This document shows positions 1-8,873 of a stretch of DNA of 64,000 nt, piece after piece. Positions within the stretch are counted from its first letter, which is position 1. Each line of letters starts with the position of its first letter. Made by a program: the position numbers and the translations under genes. The DNA comes from Siminovitchia terrae. Lineage in GTDB: Bacteria; Bacillota; Bacilli; Bacillales; Bacillaceae_C. Below the pieces are notes generated by a model, which saw only the letters and a list, made by a program, of their open reading frames with translations, was not told the DNA's origin and made no database searches. The stretch covers positions 1 to 64,000 of the forward strand of contig NZ_QYTW02000016.1 of assembly GCF_003605405.2 (NCBI RefSeq). The letters are read 5' to 3'.

Positions 1-484
1 CCGCAAAAGATGGGTGTCACCCGCCTGTCTTGTTGGAAGCTTTTTGTCGATTGGTTAGGAAACCCCCACTTCAAAAACGGGTGTTTTAAGTGGTGGGAGG
101 TTCATAGAGAGCGGATGTTTTTCACTACAGACTAGGCGCACAGCAATGTTGTGTGCTTTTTGACTTTATAAACGTATTTTACCTGATCCAAAGTTTAGTT
201 TGCTGATTTCAAATCTCTTGTTCAGCGATGGCTTTAATTAGAGAACTGCAAATAAAGAATGCCCATGCTAAAGTAAGAGATGCGCTTGGCAAATCAAGCA
301 AAAGAATGAATAACGTGTCTGCATTGATTAAAAAAGAAGTCATTTGTTGGTGCAGAGGGAAAGCCGTGTGGAAACATATTGGAAGGAGCTTTAACCCCCA
401 TAGCAAAGCCGGATGTGTTCAATCACTACTATGATAGAATATCTTTACATACGAGTTCGGATATTGTTTGAGGAGTGAGAGTGA
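1..484. other. Left-edge stretch without a confident gene; hairpins
   Basis: I see no convincing gene here. Two hairpins are visible near the edge: a short GGGTG/CACCC palindrome at 12-22, and a longer one at 61-102 whose arms contain CCCCCACTT and AAGTGGTGGG. A C-rich/G-rich hairpin of this kind resembles the right end or omega-RNA region of IS200/IS605 elements, but no TnpB reading frame can be recognised in the short piece before it. A 68-codon open frame at 228-434 has no ribosome site and no recognisable domain. The last 50 bases hold the leader and ribosome site of the regulator that starts at 485. Confidence 0.4.
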
Positions 485-1882
485 ATGATGGAAGAAAATA
501 TTTGTGAGCTGGAATTACGGGCTATTCTTGAAACATCAAATGATAATATCGTTATTACCGATGGAAAGGGAAAAGTATTGAGAAGTAGTCCTAATTGCCA
601 ATCCATATATGGATTGAAAATCGAAGAGTTGATCGGAAAAACGGTCGATGATTTGGAGAAGATGGAGGTATTTTCGCCATCAGTTACAAAAAGAGTGCTT
701 CGAGAAAAGAAAGAAATCCAGGTGATGCAGAATACGCTCACGGGTCGTACAGTCATGGCGACTGCTATGCCTGTATTCGATGCAAATGGAGAAATTATTC
801 GAGTTATCAGCTTCTCACACGATTTGACCGAGCTCCGTCAAATCAAGGAAGATTTTGAAGAACTGAGAGTTAAAATGGAATATTACCAGTCGGAAATTCA
901 AGAGTTGAGGGATAAGGAACAATATACAGATGGCATTGTATTAAAAAGCAAGGAGATGAGCAATGTTTGGCAGCTTATTCAGCGGGTGGCGCTATCTGAT
1001 GCAACTGTTGTGTTTCTAGGTGAATCAGGGGTCGGAAAAAACGTTTTTGCGAGGGCGATTCATGAAAAAAGCAGTCGCAGTAAGGAGGCCTTCATTGAAG
1101 TAAACTGTGGAGCCATACCGGAGACGCTATTTGAATCCGAGATGTTCGGGTATGAAAAAGGAGCTTTTACTGGAGCAAGCAGGGAAGGGAAGCCGGGGCT
1201 AATCGAATTAGCCAATAAAGGTACGCTGTTTCTAGATGAAGTAGGGGAGCTGCCGTTAAATCTCCAGGCAAAGCTCCTGAAGGTGATTCAGGAAAAGAAA
1301 ATGACGAGAGTCGGCGGCACAGAGCCTAAACAGATTGATTTTCGGGTTATTGCTTCAACGAACCGGGACTTGGCAGAGATGGTAAAGGAAGGAAAATTCC
1401 GTGAAGATCTTTTTTACCGGCTGAATGTCGTACCGATTACTATTCCACCTCTTAGGGAGCGGAAGGATGACTTGTTGCAATTATGCGAGTATTTTCTGGG
1501 GATGTTCAATGACAAGTATAGAACAGATAAGGTGCTTCATGCGACGACAATCCATGAAATACTTGACTATAGCTGGCCGGGGAATGTTAGAGAACTAGAG
1601 AACTTAATGGAGCGTCTGGTTATTACGACAGAAAATCGGATCATTTATCCTAGCGCCCTTCCGTTTCATCAGAGGAACTCTCATTCCGTTGCTTATGAAC
1701 AGGAAGAAGAGGAGATCCCTGAACAGGCGGAAAACTTACAAGAAGCACTACAAAATGTGGAAATCCGTTGGCTGAAAAGGGCTTACAGACAATATAAAAC
1801 TACGTATGAAATGGCGGATTATTTAGGAATCAGCCAGTCAAGTGTTGTTAGAAAGCTGCAAAAATATGGTATTAATTCATAA
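485..1882 (+). CDS. Sigma-54-dependent activator (PAS-AAA+-Fis)
   Basis: This is an enhancer-binding activator of sigma-54 RNA polymerase, similar in layout to RocR/BkdR-type proteins. A PAS sensor covers about residues 10-115 and a short linker helix about 115-145. The AAA+ ATPase domain covers about 155-390, with Walker A GESGVGKN at 179-186, the sigma-54-contacting GAFTGA loop at 226-231 and Walker B FLDEVG at 249-254. A Fis-type helix-turn-helix lies at about 425-463. The first of two tandem ATGs follows GAGGAGTGAG. It sits 161 bp upstream of a ureohydrolase gene preceded by a good -24/-12 promoter, so that gene and its symporter are the likely targets. The PAS ligand cannot be read from the sequence. 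Confidence 0.93.
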   Translation: MMEENICELELRAILETSNDNIVITDGKGKVLRSSPNCQSIYGLKIEELIGKTVDDLEKMEVFSPSVTKRVLREKKEIQVMQNTLTGRTVMATAMPVFDANGEIIRVISFSHDLTELRQIKEDFEELRVKMEYYQSEIQELRDKEQYTDGIVLKSKEMSNVWQLIQRVALSDATVVFLGESGVGKNVFARAIHEKSSRSKEAFIEVNCGAIPETLFESEMFGYEKGAFTGASREGKPGLIELANKGTLFLDEVGELPLNLQAKLLKVIQEKKMTRVGGTEPKQIDFRVIASTNRDLAEMVKEGKFREDLFYRLNVVPITIPPLRERKDDLLQLCEYFLGMFNDKYRTDKVLHATTIHEILDYSWPGNVRELENLMERLVITTENRIIYPSALPFHQRNSHSVAYEQEEEEIPEQAENLQEALQNVEIRWLKRAYRQYKTTYEMADYLGISQSSVVRKLQKYGINS

Positions 1883-1891
1883 CTGAATTGA

Positions 1892-1945
1892 AATCCGGGT
1901 TCGCATCAATAAACTCCTCTTTGATGCAGATCCGGATTATTTTAA
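1892..1945 (+). terminator. Long inverted repeat: terminator or activator site
   Basis: The arms AATCCGG...GCATCAA and TTGATGC...CCGGATT (1892-1907 and 1922-1938) form a long interrupted stem followed by TTATTTTAATT. It lies just behind the regulator stop and fits an intrinsic terminator. Because it is centred about 65 bp before the -24 element, it could also act as the upstream activator site of the sigma-54 regulator. Confidence 0.6.
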
Positions 1946-1978
1946 TTGGGATTTACAGAGATAGGAGGCATATACAGT

Positions 1979-1994
1979 TGGCATGCTTTTTGCG
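1979..1994 (+). promoter_or_regulatory. Sigma-54 (-24/-12) promoter of the ureohydrolase operon
   Basis: TGGCAT, five bases, then TTGCG matches the sigma-54 consensus TGGCAC-N5-TTGCA, with the GG and GC pairs separated by exactly 10 bases. It lies 49 bp before the ureohydrolase start and behind the gene for a sigma-54 activator. Confidence 0.85.
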
Positions 1995-2043
1995 AGTAAT
2001 AGGAAAGGAAAATATTTCATCTAGAATCTTAGGAGGTTAACAT

Positions 2044-3009
2044 ATGTACAAACCTATAGACTCATCCCAATCTCCACGCTTTGTGGGCAACAGGACTTTT
2101 ATGAGATTGGAACAGGTCAGAACAACTGATGATATAGACTTCGCCGTGCTTGGTGTTCCTTTCGATACGGCAGCATCCAACCGGACAGGCCAGCGGTTCG
2201 GCCCCCAGCATATCCGTGATTTTTCCGTGCTGCTCCGTCCCTACAATCCGGATATGGACATCGATATTTTTGAATATTGCTCAGGGGTCGATTACGGTGA
2301 TATCAATGTCATTCCAGGAAATGCACTCCGTACGTACGACAGTATGGTTGAAGGATTGATGCCGCTGCTTGAGAAGAACGTCATTCCTGTTATTATGGGC
2401 GGAGACCATTCCATCTCACTGGGAAACCTGCGGGCTTTCCATAAAAGATACGGAAAAATGGCACTCGTCCATTTTGATTCCCATGGGGATACGTGGGAGC
2501 ATTATTATGGTGAAAAGTATATGCACGGAACACCGTTCAGACGTGCGGCTGAAGAAGGTCTGCTTGATATGGAGCATTCCATCCAGGTCGGCATGAGAGG
2601 GCCGCTTTACGGACCGGGTGACATTCAGGATGCAAGGGATCTTGGTTTTGAGGTCATTCCGATGAAGGAAGTACGTCAGATCGGCTTTGAAAATGTAATG
2701 AAAAGAATCCATGAGCGGGTGAAGGATCGCCCGGTATTTGTCACGTACGATATCGATTTTGTCGACCCAGCCTTCGCCCCTGGAACTGGCACGCCTGAAA
2801 TCGGAGGACCGACCAGCTATGAAGCGCTGGAATATGTCCGGGGACTTGACGGATTGGACATTGTCGGCTTTGACCTAGTGGAGGTACTACCGTCTTATGA
2901 CGCTAACGAAATCACTGCGGTGCTGGCATCGGCTGTCATCTATGAAATGATTACATTAATTGCCTTGAAAAAGAGGCGTGAACTGGAGCAGGAGAACCCT
3001 CAGAAGTAA
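2044..3009 (+). CDS. Ureohydrolase of the arginase/agmatinase family
   Basis: This is a manganese hydrolase that releases urea from a guanidino compound. The 321 residues match agmatinases in length. The bimetal ligands are all visible: GGDHS (His122), DSHGD (Asp145, His147, Asp149) and YDIDFVD (Asp236, Asp238). The ATG follows AGGAGGTTAAC. The substrate could be agmatine, guanidinobutyrate, guanidinopropionate or a related compound. The linked symporter and sigma-54 activator suggest use of an external guanidino compound as nitrogen source, rather than polyamine synthesis, because no arginine decarboxylase or spermidine synthase gene lies nearby. The family is certain; the substrate is not. 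Confidence 0.9.
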   Translation: MYKPIDSSQSPRFVGNRTFMRLEQVRTTDDIDFAVLGVPFDTAASNRTGQRFGPQHIRDFSVLLRPYNPDMDIDIFEYCSGVDYGDINVIPGNALRTYDSMVEGLMPLLEKNVIPVIMGGDHSISLGNLRAFHKRYGKMALVHFDSHGDTWEHYYGEKYMHGTPFRRAAEEGLLDMEHSIQVGMRGPLYGPGDIQDARDLGFEVIPMKEVRQIGFENVMKRIHERVKDRPVFVTYDIDFVDPAFAPGTGTPEIGGPTSYEALEYVRGLDGLDIVGFDLVEVLPSYDANEITAVLASAVIYEMITLIALKKRRELEQENPQK

Positions 3010-3037
3010 AATTCTGAGGGTAAAGGGAGGAAGTCGG

Positions 3038-4435
3038 ATGAATTTTAATTCACTGGATGTCATCATTATGATTGCATATCTATTAATGTTAGTTATTATC
3101 GGTGTGATCGGCGCAAGACGAGCCAAGTCACCAGAAGACTATGTGCTGGCTGGAAGAAACTTGGGGTTTTTTATGTATTTCGGCTGTCTTGGCGCCGTTA
3201 TTTTGGGCGGCGCCTCTACAATCGGTGCTACCAAACTTGGGTATGAATTTGGAGTTTCAGGCATGTGGCTTGTTGTCATGCTCGGTTTAGGAATTATGCT
3301 TTTAGGAGTTTTCCTTGCGAAACGCATTTCGAAACTTTCAGTAATGACGATCAGTGAATATCTCAGCAAACGTTTTGGCGTTGAAGTGGGGCTTGTCAGT
3401 GCATTGATTGCAGCGACATACGCCATGATGGTATCCGTTACGCAAGTGATCGGGATGGGAACCATTTTAAATGTTCTGCTTGACTGGAATTTAAGCGTTT
3501 CAATGTTGGTTGGCGGAGGAATCGTATTGTTTTATACAATCCTCGGTGGCATGTGGTCTGTTACTATGACTGACATTGTGCAGTTTGTTATTAAGACAGT
3601 TGGTATTTTCTTCATCATGCTCCCCTTGGGAATATCCAAAGCCGGTGGCTGGGCCGGCTTGCAAGCCAATTTACCTGATACTTATTTTAGTTTCTCAGGA
3701 ATCGGTGGTCACCAAATCTTCAAGTATTTCTTATTATTTGCACTTGGAATGGTAGTGGCTCAAGATATTTGGCAGCGGATTTTAACTGCAAAAACAATTA
3801 AGATTGCAAGAGCGGGGACAGTTGCTGCCGGATTGTACAGTTTATTTTATGGACTTGCAGTTGCAATTATCGGAATGTGTGCGTTTGTTATTGTGCCTAA
3901 TTTAGGGGATACTCAAAATGCATTTGCTAGCATGGCGGTTACGATATTACCATCAGGGGTGCTGGGCCTGGTTATTGCGGCAGTTGTTTCGGCATTGATG
4001 TCCACCGCTTCCGGGACTTTGCTGGCTTCTTCAACCTTAATTTCAAATGATATTATTAAGCGCTTTTTCAAAAAAGATGTGACGGATAAACAATATTTGA
4101 AGCTTTCAAGAATAGTGACAACAGTGATCGGAATTTTGACGATCGTTTGTGCTCTTTGGATTCAAGATGTTCTTGTGGCTCTTGATGTAGCCTACGCTGT
4201 ATTGTCAGGAGGAATTTTTGCTCCGGTGATTTTGGGGCTATTTTGGAAAAGGGCCACTGGAAAAGCAGCGTTCTATGCGATTATTGCAAGTTCAATCGTG
4301 ATACTGGCCGGCCTTGCCATTCAAGGAATTACAGCAACGACGCCGATTATCTATGGTATTGCTGTCAGCTTTGTCGTCATGATTGTTGTTTCGCTTGCAA
4401 CGAAACAAAGTGACGAGTTAAATATTGCTTCTTAA
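3038..4435 (+). CDS. Sodium:solute symporter (SSS family)
   Basis: This integral membrane protein has 465 residues and about 13 hydrophobic segments and fits the SSS family (PutP/PanF relatives). It would import a solute with Na+. The N-terminus has the typical first helix followed by a GARRAKSPEDYVLAGRNLG segment, and LGGMWSVTMTDIVQF is a family-like stretch. I place the start at ATG 3038 after GGGAGGAAGTCGG; an upstream in-frame ATG would overlap the ureohydrolase. It is 28 bp behind the ureohydrolase, so the two are probably one sigma-54-dependent unit and the cargo is probably the guanidino substrate or a precursor. Confidence 0.9.
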   Translation: MNFNSLDVIIMIAYLLMLVIIGVIGARRAKSPEDYVLAGRNLGFFMYFGCLGAVILGGASTIGATKLGYEFGVSGMWLVVMLGLGIMLLGVFLAKRISKLSVMTISEYLSKRFGVEVGLVSALIAATYAMMVSVTQVIGMGTILNVLLDWNLSVSMLVGGGIVLFYTILGGMWSVTMTDIVQFVIKTVGIFFIMLPLGISKAGGWAGLQANLPDTYFSFSGIGGHQIFKYFLLFALGMVVAQDIWQRILTAKTIKIARAGTVAAGLYSLFYGLAVAIIGMCAFVIVPNLGDTQNAFASMAVTILPSGVLGLVIAAVVSALMSTASGTLLASSTLISNDIIKRFFKKDVTDKQYLKLSRIVTTVIGILTIVCALWIQDVLVALDVAYAVLSGGIFAPVILGLFWKRATGKAAFYAIIASSIVILAGLAIQGITATTPIIYGIAVSFVVMIVVSLATKQSDELNIAS

Positions 4436-4448
4436 TAGATATAAAAAT

Positions 4449-4475
4449 CGAGGCGGAAAGTCCGCCTCGTTTTTT
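4449..4475. terminator. Rho-independent terminator between convergent genes
   Basis: A strong GC stem, CGAGGCGGA pairing with TCCGCCTCG, is followed by TTTTTTATTT on the plus strand. It ends the symporter operon. The A-run on the other side means it could also serve the amidase gene from the opposite strand. Confidence 0.9.
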
Positions 4476-5760
4476 ATTTAAAGTATGATTGCAGTCCATT
4501 ATAGATACTGTTTGAAACAAGTTCTTGATAGGAATCTGTTACAATATACTGCCCTTCATGTGGATTGCTTAAATAGCCGAGTTCAAGTAGGGTTGCCGGC
4601 CTGCTATTGTCCCTGATGACATGATAGTTGCCAAAGCGTGTTCCCTTGTTGTTTAGAGAGAGTGAACTGTTAAGTACTTCATTGACGCTACTGGCAAGGT
4701 CATACTGATACCCGTGGTGATAGTATGCGGTGACCCCGTTTGCCTCAGGATTGGCGGCACTGTCGTAATGAATGCTGATGAATGCATCGGCATTGTTGTT
4801 GTTTGCGGCTGAAGCCCGCGAGTCAAGATTGACGTATTGATCATCCGAACGGGTTAAAATGACATTTGCCCCAGCGGCGCTGAGTTTTTGCTGTAGCCGT
4901 TTCGCCGTTTGCATTGTGAGTTGTTTTTCAGATACACCTATTTGATTGGTAGAGCCTGGATCATTCCCGCCATGTCCAGCGTCAAGAACAATTGTTTTTC
5001 CGGAAAGTCCCGAAGTCTGATTTGTTGATTGGGCTGCCGGTTCTCCTGTTGAGGATGTATTTTTATTGGATGAAACAAGCCAACTCGCCACATACGCCTC
5101 CCGGCCGCTTGCCGTTGTAATTTTATACCAGTCACCCTCTTGTCCAACAATTGGATATCTTTCTCCTGCTGACCCTTTTGTGATGACGGGAGCCGATGTA
5201 TCAGCGCCAGCCCGGAGATTGGTCTGGTCATTTGAAATATAGGCGAATCCGCCGGTTCCTGAAGACTCGTTTTTGTTTGCTTGTGCAGCTCCTCCAAATT
5301 GGATGAATTGCTTGCTGATCCAGGCACTTTGATTGCTATAAGTAACATTCGCCCAGCCATTGTTCTCACCAGTCACTGTTACCGGGTCGCCTTTATGTAA
5401 TTTACCAATAATGTTAGAGCTTAAAGAGGGATTGCTTCGGACATGGACATTATCGGTTGTAATTTTGCCCTTTTTGGTCATTCCAATGCTTTGACCGCCA
5501 TTATCGACAATATATCCAGCAATCCAGCCCGTACCACCACTGGGGAGCTGAACCTTATACCATCCGAATTTTTCCTGCAGCACTTGGAATTGTTCGTTCC
5601 TGCTTGCTTTCGCAACGATATTGGCTGTATTGGAGGGCTCACTCCGAATATTTGCTTTGTTGACTGCGATATGAATGGTACTTGCTGCTTTAGCTGTAAT
5701 ATTTGTATGTAAAAAAATAAGAAGCACCGAAGCCAAACAGATTATGGATCTTTTTATCAT
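4474..5760 (-). CDS. N-acetylmuramoyl-L-alanine amidase with SH3b repeats
   Basis: This exported cell-wall hydrolase would cut the amide bond between muramic acid and the stem peptide. After a signal peptide (KR then a hydrophobic stretch to AKAAS, about residues 1-27) come three bacterial SH3 domains at about 30-90, 100-160 and 172-232, each with NIRSEPS-, VHVRSNPS- or NLRAGAD-type motifs. An amidase_3 catalytic domain fills about 255-428. Zinc ligands and catalytic residues are visible: DAGHGG, SEKQ, SIHYDS and LLELGYLSNP. The ATG at 5760 follows AAGGCGGTGG; a GTG two codons earlier is possible. It is monocistronic, and its role in turnover, germination or mother-cell lysis cannot be told. 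Confidence 0.92.
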   Translation of the reverse strand: MIKRSIICLASVLLIFLHTNITAKAASTIHIAVNKANIRSEPSNTANIVAKASRNEQFQVLQEKFGWYKVQLPSGGTGWIAGYIVDNGGQSIGMTKKGKITTDNVHVRSNPSLSSNIIGKLHKGDPVTVTGENNGWANVTYSNQSAWISKQFIQFGGAAQANKNESSGTGGFAYISNDQTNLRAGADTSAPVITKGSAGERYPIVGQEGDWYKITTASGREAYVASWLVSSNKNTSSTGEPAAQSTNQTSGLSGKTIVLDAGHGGNDPGSTNQIGVSEKQLTMQTAKRLQQKLSAAGANVILTRSDDQYVNLDSRASAANNNNADAFISIHYDSAANPEANGVTAYYHHGYQYDLASSVNEVLNSSLSLNNKGTRFGNYHVIRDNSRPATLLELGYLSNPHEGQYIVTDSYQELVSNSIYNGLQSYFK

Positions 5761-5766
5761 AACCAC

Positions 5767-6067
5767 CGCCTTTTTCCAAGTTTATGATCATTTTAGCACT
5801 TTTTGTCATTTTATAGTGTTTTGTAGTCTCATATTACAATAATTGAGAAAAAGGTCTCGCAGACTGTAACAAAACTGTTTTTTAAAATTAATATTCCAAG
5901 TAAGTATTTAAGCGATCTGTCCGCCTAGTTTCTAGAAATAGTTACAATTTTAGATTTGTTGAGATATCCGGGAAGCGATTTAGTATATTAGTCATGTACT
6001 TTCTAGATTTAAAAGATGTGATCTAAAGTGTTGTGTATTTGTTATACATGTAATAAAATTATTACAT
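5767..6067. other. AT-rich divergent intergenic region
   Basis: The region separates the minus-strand amidase from the plus-strand ArsR-like gene and must hold both promoters. I see no open frame of note. Its right end contains the palindrome described at 6048-6067. No confident -35/-10 pair was assigned. Confidence 0.5.
6048..6067. promoter_or_regulatory. Perfect palindrome abutting the ArsR-like start
   Basis: ATGTAATAA, two bases, then TTATTACAT is a perfect 9-bp inverted repeat that ends one base before the ATG at 6068. Winged-helix ArsR proteins bind 9-12 bp dyads overlapping their own promoters, so this is a candidate autoregulatory operator. It also leaves no room for a normal ribosome site. 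Confidence 0.6.
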
Positions 6068-6391
6068 ATGGAAAATATTAATTCTGGTGATGAACTATTA
6101 AAAATCTTGGAAGCACTCTCTAATCCATATCGACTGAAAATTATCGCTGTACTTCATCAAGAGCGACAATATGTTAGCCAATTAGCAAGGGAATTAGGCA
6201 TTAGTAGACCACTGCTTTATTTACATTTACGGAAATTGGAGGAAGCTCAATTAATAAAGGGACAGCATGAAATTGCTGAAGATGGAAAAGCCATGAAATT
6301 TTATGAAATTAGCCCTTTTTGCATAAAATTGGATGAACATTTGATTTCAACTGTAGCTGATAGTTTAACCATCAAGAAAAGGAAGGAGTAA
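6068..6391 (+). CDS. ArsR-like winged-helix transcriptional regulator
   Basis: This 107-residue DNA-binding protein has an ArsR-type fold: LSNPYRLKIIAVLHQ as helix 1-2, then YVSQLARELGISRPLLYLHLRKLEEAQLI as the helix-turn-helix at about residues 35-65, and a short wing. No cysteine pair of metal-sensing members is present (one Cys near residue 88), so metal sensing is unlikely. The start has no visible Shine-Dalgarno; the perfect dyad at 6048-6067 occupies the place. It is followed 40 bp later by a small membrane protein, and the two probably form one unit in which the regulator controls the membrane protein. The signal sensed is unknown. Confidence 0.85.
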   Translation: MENINSGDELLKILEALSNPYRLKIIAVLHQERQYVSQLARELGISRPLLYLHLRKLEEAQLIKGQHEIAEDGKAMKFYEISPFCIKLDEHLISTVADSLTIKKRKE

Positions 6392-6431
6392 GAAGGTTCA
6401 ACTAAATAAAATGAAAGGGGTTTCTTAAATA

Positions 6432-6668
6432 ATGGGGGACATTCTATTTTGGATAATGTCATTGGGAACTCTACTTTTACCGGTAGTATTGTTTATTGTT
6501 ATACTGATGTACATTATCCGTGTTGTTCGAAGAGTGGAAAAGCGTGCAGAGGAACGATTAAAATTAGATAAAGAGAGTTCAGCTTTACAACAACAGCAGA
6601 TGAAAGCAATAAATGAGTTGAATGTTCGTTTAACAAATATAGAAACGGTACTTAAAGAAATAGAATAA
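6432..6668 (+). CDS. Small membrane protein with coiled-coil tail
   Basis: I do not recognise a named family. The 78 residues contain one long hydrophobic segment (about 5-30), then RRVEKRAEERLKLDKESS and a heptad-like helical tail to the end. This suggests a bitopic membrane protein with a cytoplasmic coiled coil. The ATG follows GAAAGGGGTTTCTTAAATA. It is the partner of the ArsR-like gene immediately upstream and is followed by a good terminator, so a two-gene unit is likely. Similar regulator-plus-membrane-protein pairs occur in Bacillus genomes, but function is not deducible. Confidence 0.75.
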   Translation: MGDILFWIMSLGTLLLPVVLFIVILMYIIRVVRRVEKRAEERLKLDKESSALQQQQMKAINELNVRLTNIETVLKEIE

Positions 6669-6675
6669 AAAAGAA

Positions 6676-6711
6676 AATAACGACTCAGTTAAAAAGTCGT
6701 TATTTTTCTTG
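6676..6711 (+). terminator. Rho-independent terminator
   Basis: AATAACGACT pairs with AGTCGTTATT (6676-6685 and 6695-6704), followed by TTTCTT. It closes the two-gene ArsR/membrane-protein unit. Confidence 0.8.
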
Positions 6712-6766
6712 AGTAAAGCAGTATAACTTTGTAATGAAAAATTTTATTAAAAGGGAGCTTTTTCAT

Positions 6767-6990
6767 TGTCTAACTGCGCTGTACAGGAAGTACAAGTGCA
6801 AGCGAAGCGACAAGACGTCGCGTTCTGAACCAGCCGCTGTACAGGAAGTACAAGTGCAAGCGAAGCGACAGGATGTCGCGTTCTGAGCCAGCCAGCATCT
6901 AGCCTCGTAAGGATCAAGTTGATGAATGAAGGACTGCCTCCTCTAAAATTGTCTTGTTTGCCCGCGCTGACTAGCCGTTTCCGCTTTTTT
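6767..6990 (+). repeat. Intergenic repeat element with two 58-bp units
   Basis: The element begins TGTCTAACTGCG and contains two tandem 58-bp units (6778-6835 and 6836-6893). It ends with a unique tail that carries AAGGATCAAGTTGATGAA, GACTGCCTCCTC and CCGCTTTTTT. The same start, units and tail occur at 23774-24533, where the 58-mer is expanded to ten copies. Each unit has two small hairpins, GTAC..GTAC and GCGACA..TGTCGC. It fills the gap downstream of the minus-strand catabolic operon, so its transcript could also form the operon's 3' end. The style recalls the bcr-type intergenic repeats of Bacillus; I cannot assign it to a named family. Confidence 0.8.
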
Positions 6991-7017
6991 ATCTTTAGCA
7001 GGCCTTGCTAATGATGA

Positions 7018-8223
7018 TTAAACTCGGGCATTCTCCACGATTAGTGAGATTCCCTGTCCCACACCAATACACATGGTGGCTAGCCCGCGTTTTGCTTCTC
7101 GCCTCTTCATTTCATAGAGGAGGGTTGTCAAGATTCTGGCGCCACTGGCCCCAAGGGGATGCCCAAGTGCGATGGCGCCGCCGTTGACGTTGACTTTGTC
7201 TATATGAAGCCCCAGTTGTTTGACACATTCTAGTGATTGGGAGGCAAAAGCCTCATTGAGCTCTACTAGGTCAAAATCTTCTATTGTCAATCCAGTACGC
7301 TCCAATAGTTTGCGAGTCGAGTAGATAGGACCCAAGCCCATAACTGCCGGCTCCAGCCCGGCTGTCGCTGATGCAATAAACCTGGCAAGAGGTTTCAATC
7401 CAAGTTCTTTTGCTTTCTGGGCACTCATGAGCAGCAGAGCAGCCGCACCGTCATTTACACCGGAGGCATTGCCTGCAGTCACTGTTCCTCCGGCAAATAG
7501 GGGAGGGAGGCTTTTCAGCTTATCTGGTATGATATCCGGGCGGGGATGTTCATCCATTTCTATAACCGTTTCTCTGCCTTTTCGGTCCTTGATGATAACT
7601 GGAGAGATCTCTTCCGCAAACCTCCCAGATTCCATCGCAGCCTTCGCCTTCTGCTGGCTGAGATACGCGAATTCGTCCTGTTTTTCTCGTGAAATTCCAT
7701 ATCTTTTGGCAACATTTTCCGCTGTTTGCGGCATGGAATCTGTCCCGTACAACTCCTGCATCTTCGGATTGATGAAGCGCCAGCCGATGGTCGTATCGAA
7801 TAATTCCATATTTCCTCGCGGGAAATCTCTCTCCGGTTTGCTCATCACAAAAGGGGCACGAGTCATACTTTCCGTTCCGCCTGCAATGATCACATCTTCC
7901 TCGTTGGACAGGATTGATCGGGCTGCCAGGCTGACGGCATCCAGTCCAGAACCACACAGCCGGTTGACGGTTGTCCCGCTGACGGTTTCAGGGAGTCCTG
8001 CCAAGAGGAGTGACATACGCGCCACGTTTCGATTGTCTTCACCTGCTCCGTTGGCGTTCCCAAAAATTACGTCTCCGATTTCTGACGGTGGCAGATCTGG
8101 ATTTCGTTCCATCAGTGCTTTGATTACAACGGCTCCCAAATCATCTGGCCGAACGTCCTTCAAGGCGCCATTATATCTTCCAATAGGCGTCCGCACCGCA
8201 TCGACGATTACCACTTCACGCAT
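7018..8223 (-). CDS. pcaF: 3-oxoadipyl-CoA thiolase
   Basis: This thiolase splits 3-oxoadipyl-CoA with CoA into succinyl-CoA and acetyl-CoA, the last step of the beta-ketoadipate pathway. The 401 residues carry all thiolase hallmarks: nucleophile Cys90 in [11 protein letters not shown], His355 in [10 protein letters not shown] and Cys385 in MCIGVGQG. By sequence alone a general acetyl-CoA acyltransferase would fit as well. The assignment as PcaF rests on its place as last gene of the operon, overlapping by one base the CoA-transferase that makes its substrate. Confidence 0.88.
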   Translation of the reverse strand: MREVVIVDAVRTPIGRYNGALKDVRPDDLGAVVIKALMERNPDLPPSEIGDVIFGNANGAGEDNRNVARMSLLLAGLPETVSGTTVNRLCGSGLDAVSLAARSILSNEEDVIIAGGTESMTRAPFVMSKPERDFPRGNMELFDTTIGWRFINPKMQELYGTDSMPQTAENVAKRYGISREKQDEFAYLSQQKAKAAMESGRFAEEISPVIIKDRKGRETVIEMDEHPRPDIIPDKLKSLPPLFAGGTVTAGNASGVNDGAAALLLMSAQKAKELGLKPLARFIASATAGLEPAVMGLGPIYSTRKLLERTGLTIEDFDLVELNEAFASQSLECVKQLGLHIDKVNVNGGAIALGHPLGASGARILTTLLYEMKRREAKRGLATMCIGVGQGISLIVENARV

Positions 8224-8873
8224 TAGCTTTCCTCCTTTTGGAGAAGCTCTTCACTAATGGAGAATGGGGCGGTTGTTTTTTCTTTTACTTCGCTCAAAGT
8301 CGCGTTACCCATCAGCTCGGTTAATACATAACCTTCTTCTTCCCAAATAAAAACGGCCAGGTCTGTGATAATGACATCTGCAATCCTTGTAGAAGTGATT
8401 GGAAACGTGCACTTTTCTACGAACTTGGGGGAGCCATCCTTCGATACATGACTCATTGTGATGATAATCTTCTTAGCCCCGGACAGCAAGTCCATGGCAC
8501 CACCGACTCCGATGATGTCCTTGCCAGGAATAGCCCAATTGGCAACAAGTCCGCTGCCGTCCACTTGCAGGGCGCCAAGAATAGCGACATCGACATGGCC
8601 GCCTCGAATCATAGCAAATGAATCAGCGCTATGAAAGTAAGATGCCCCAATAGCCTCCCCAACAGGAAGTTTCCCGGCATTGACAAGGAGTGGGTCAATC
8701 TTATCTTCCTCTACAGAGGTTACCCCTAAGAGGCCATTTTCTGTATGCAAAAAAAACTGACTTTGATCTAGGTAATTAGGGACCAATGTGGGGATCCCGA
8801 TTCCGAGATTGATAATCGAATGGGGAGTGAGTTCTTTAGCTGCCCGTTTAGCAATCATTTCTTTGATGCTCAT
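8223..8873 (-). CDS. pcaJ: 3-oxoadipate/3-oxoacid CoA-transferase, subunit B
   Basis: This is the beta subunit of a family I CoA-transferase that moves CoA from succinyl-CoA to 3-oxoadipate. The catalytic glutamate is Glu45 in the signature [16 protein letters not shown] near residue 25 and [11 protein letters not shown] near residue 130 are further family motifs. The 216 residues match stand-alone beta subunits. It overlaps the alpha subunit gene by 4 bp (ATGA) and the thiolase gene by 1 bp, indicating translational coupling. Acetoacetate-specific ScoB is the nearest alternative; the operon favours oxoadipate. Confidence 0.9.
   Translation of the reverse strand: MSIKEMIAKRAAKELTPHSIINLGIGIPTLVPNYLDQSQFFLHTENGLLGVTSVEEDKIDPLLVNAGKLPVGEAIGASYFHSADSFAMIRGGHVDVAILGALQVDGSGLVANWAIPGKDIIGVGGAMDLLSGAKKIIITMSHVSKDGSPKFVEKCTFPITSTRIADVIITDLAVFIWEEEGYVLTELMGNATLSEVKEKTTAPFSISEELLQKEES

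Noticed and set aside
228-434. 68-codon frame near the left edge
   Set aside because: No ribosome site, no recognisable domain, and an overlapping frame on the other strand of equal length.
7427-8257. 276-codon plus-strand frame
   Set aside because: Fully antisense to the thiolase gene, which has all family motifs; serine/proline-rich shadow composition.
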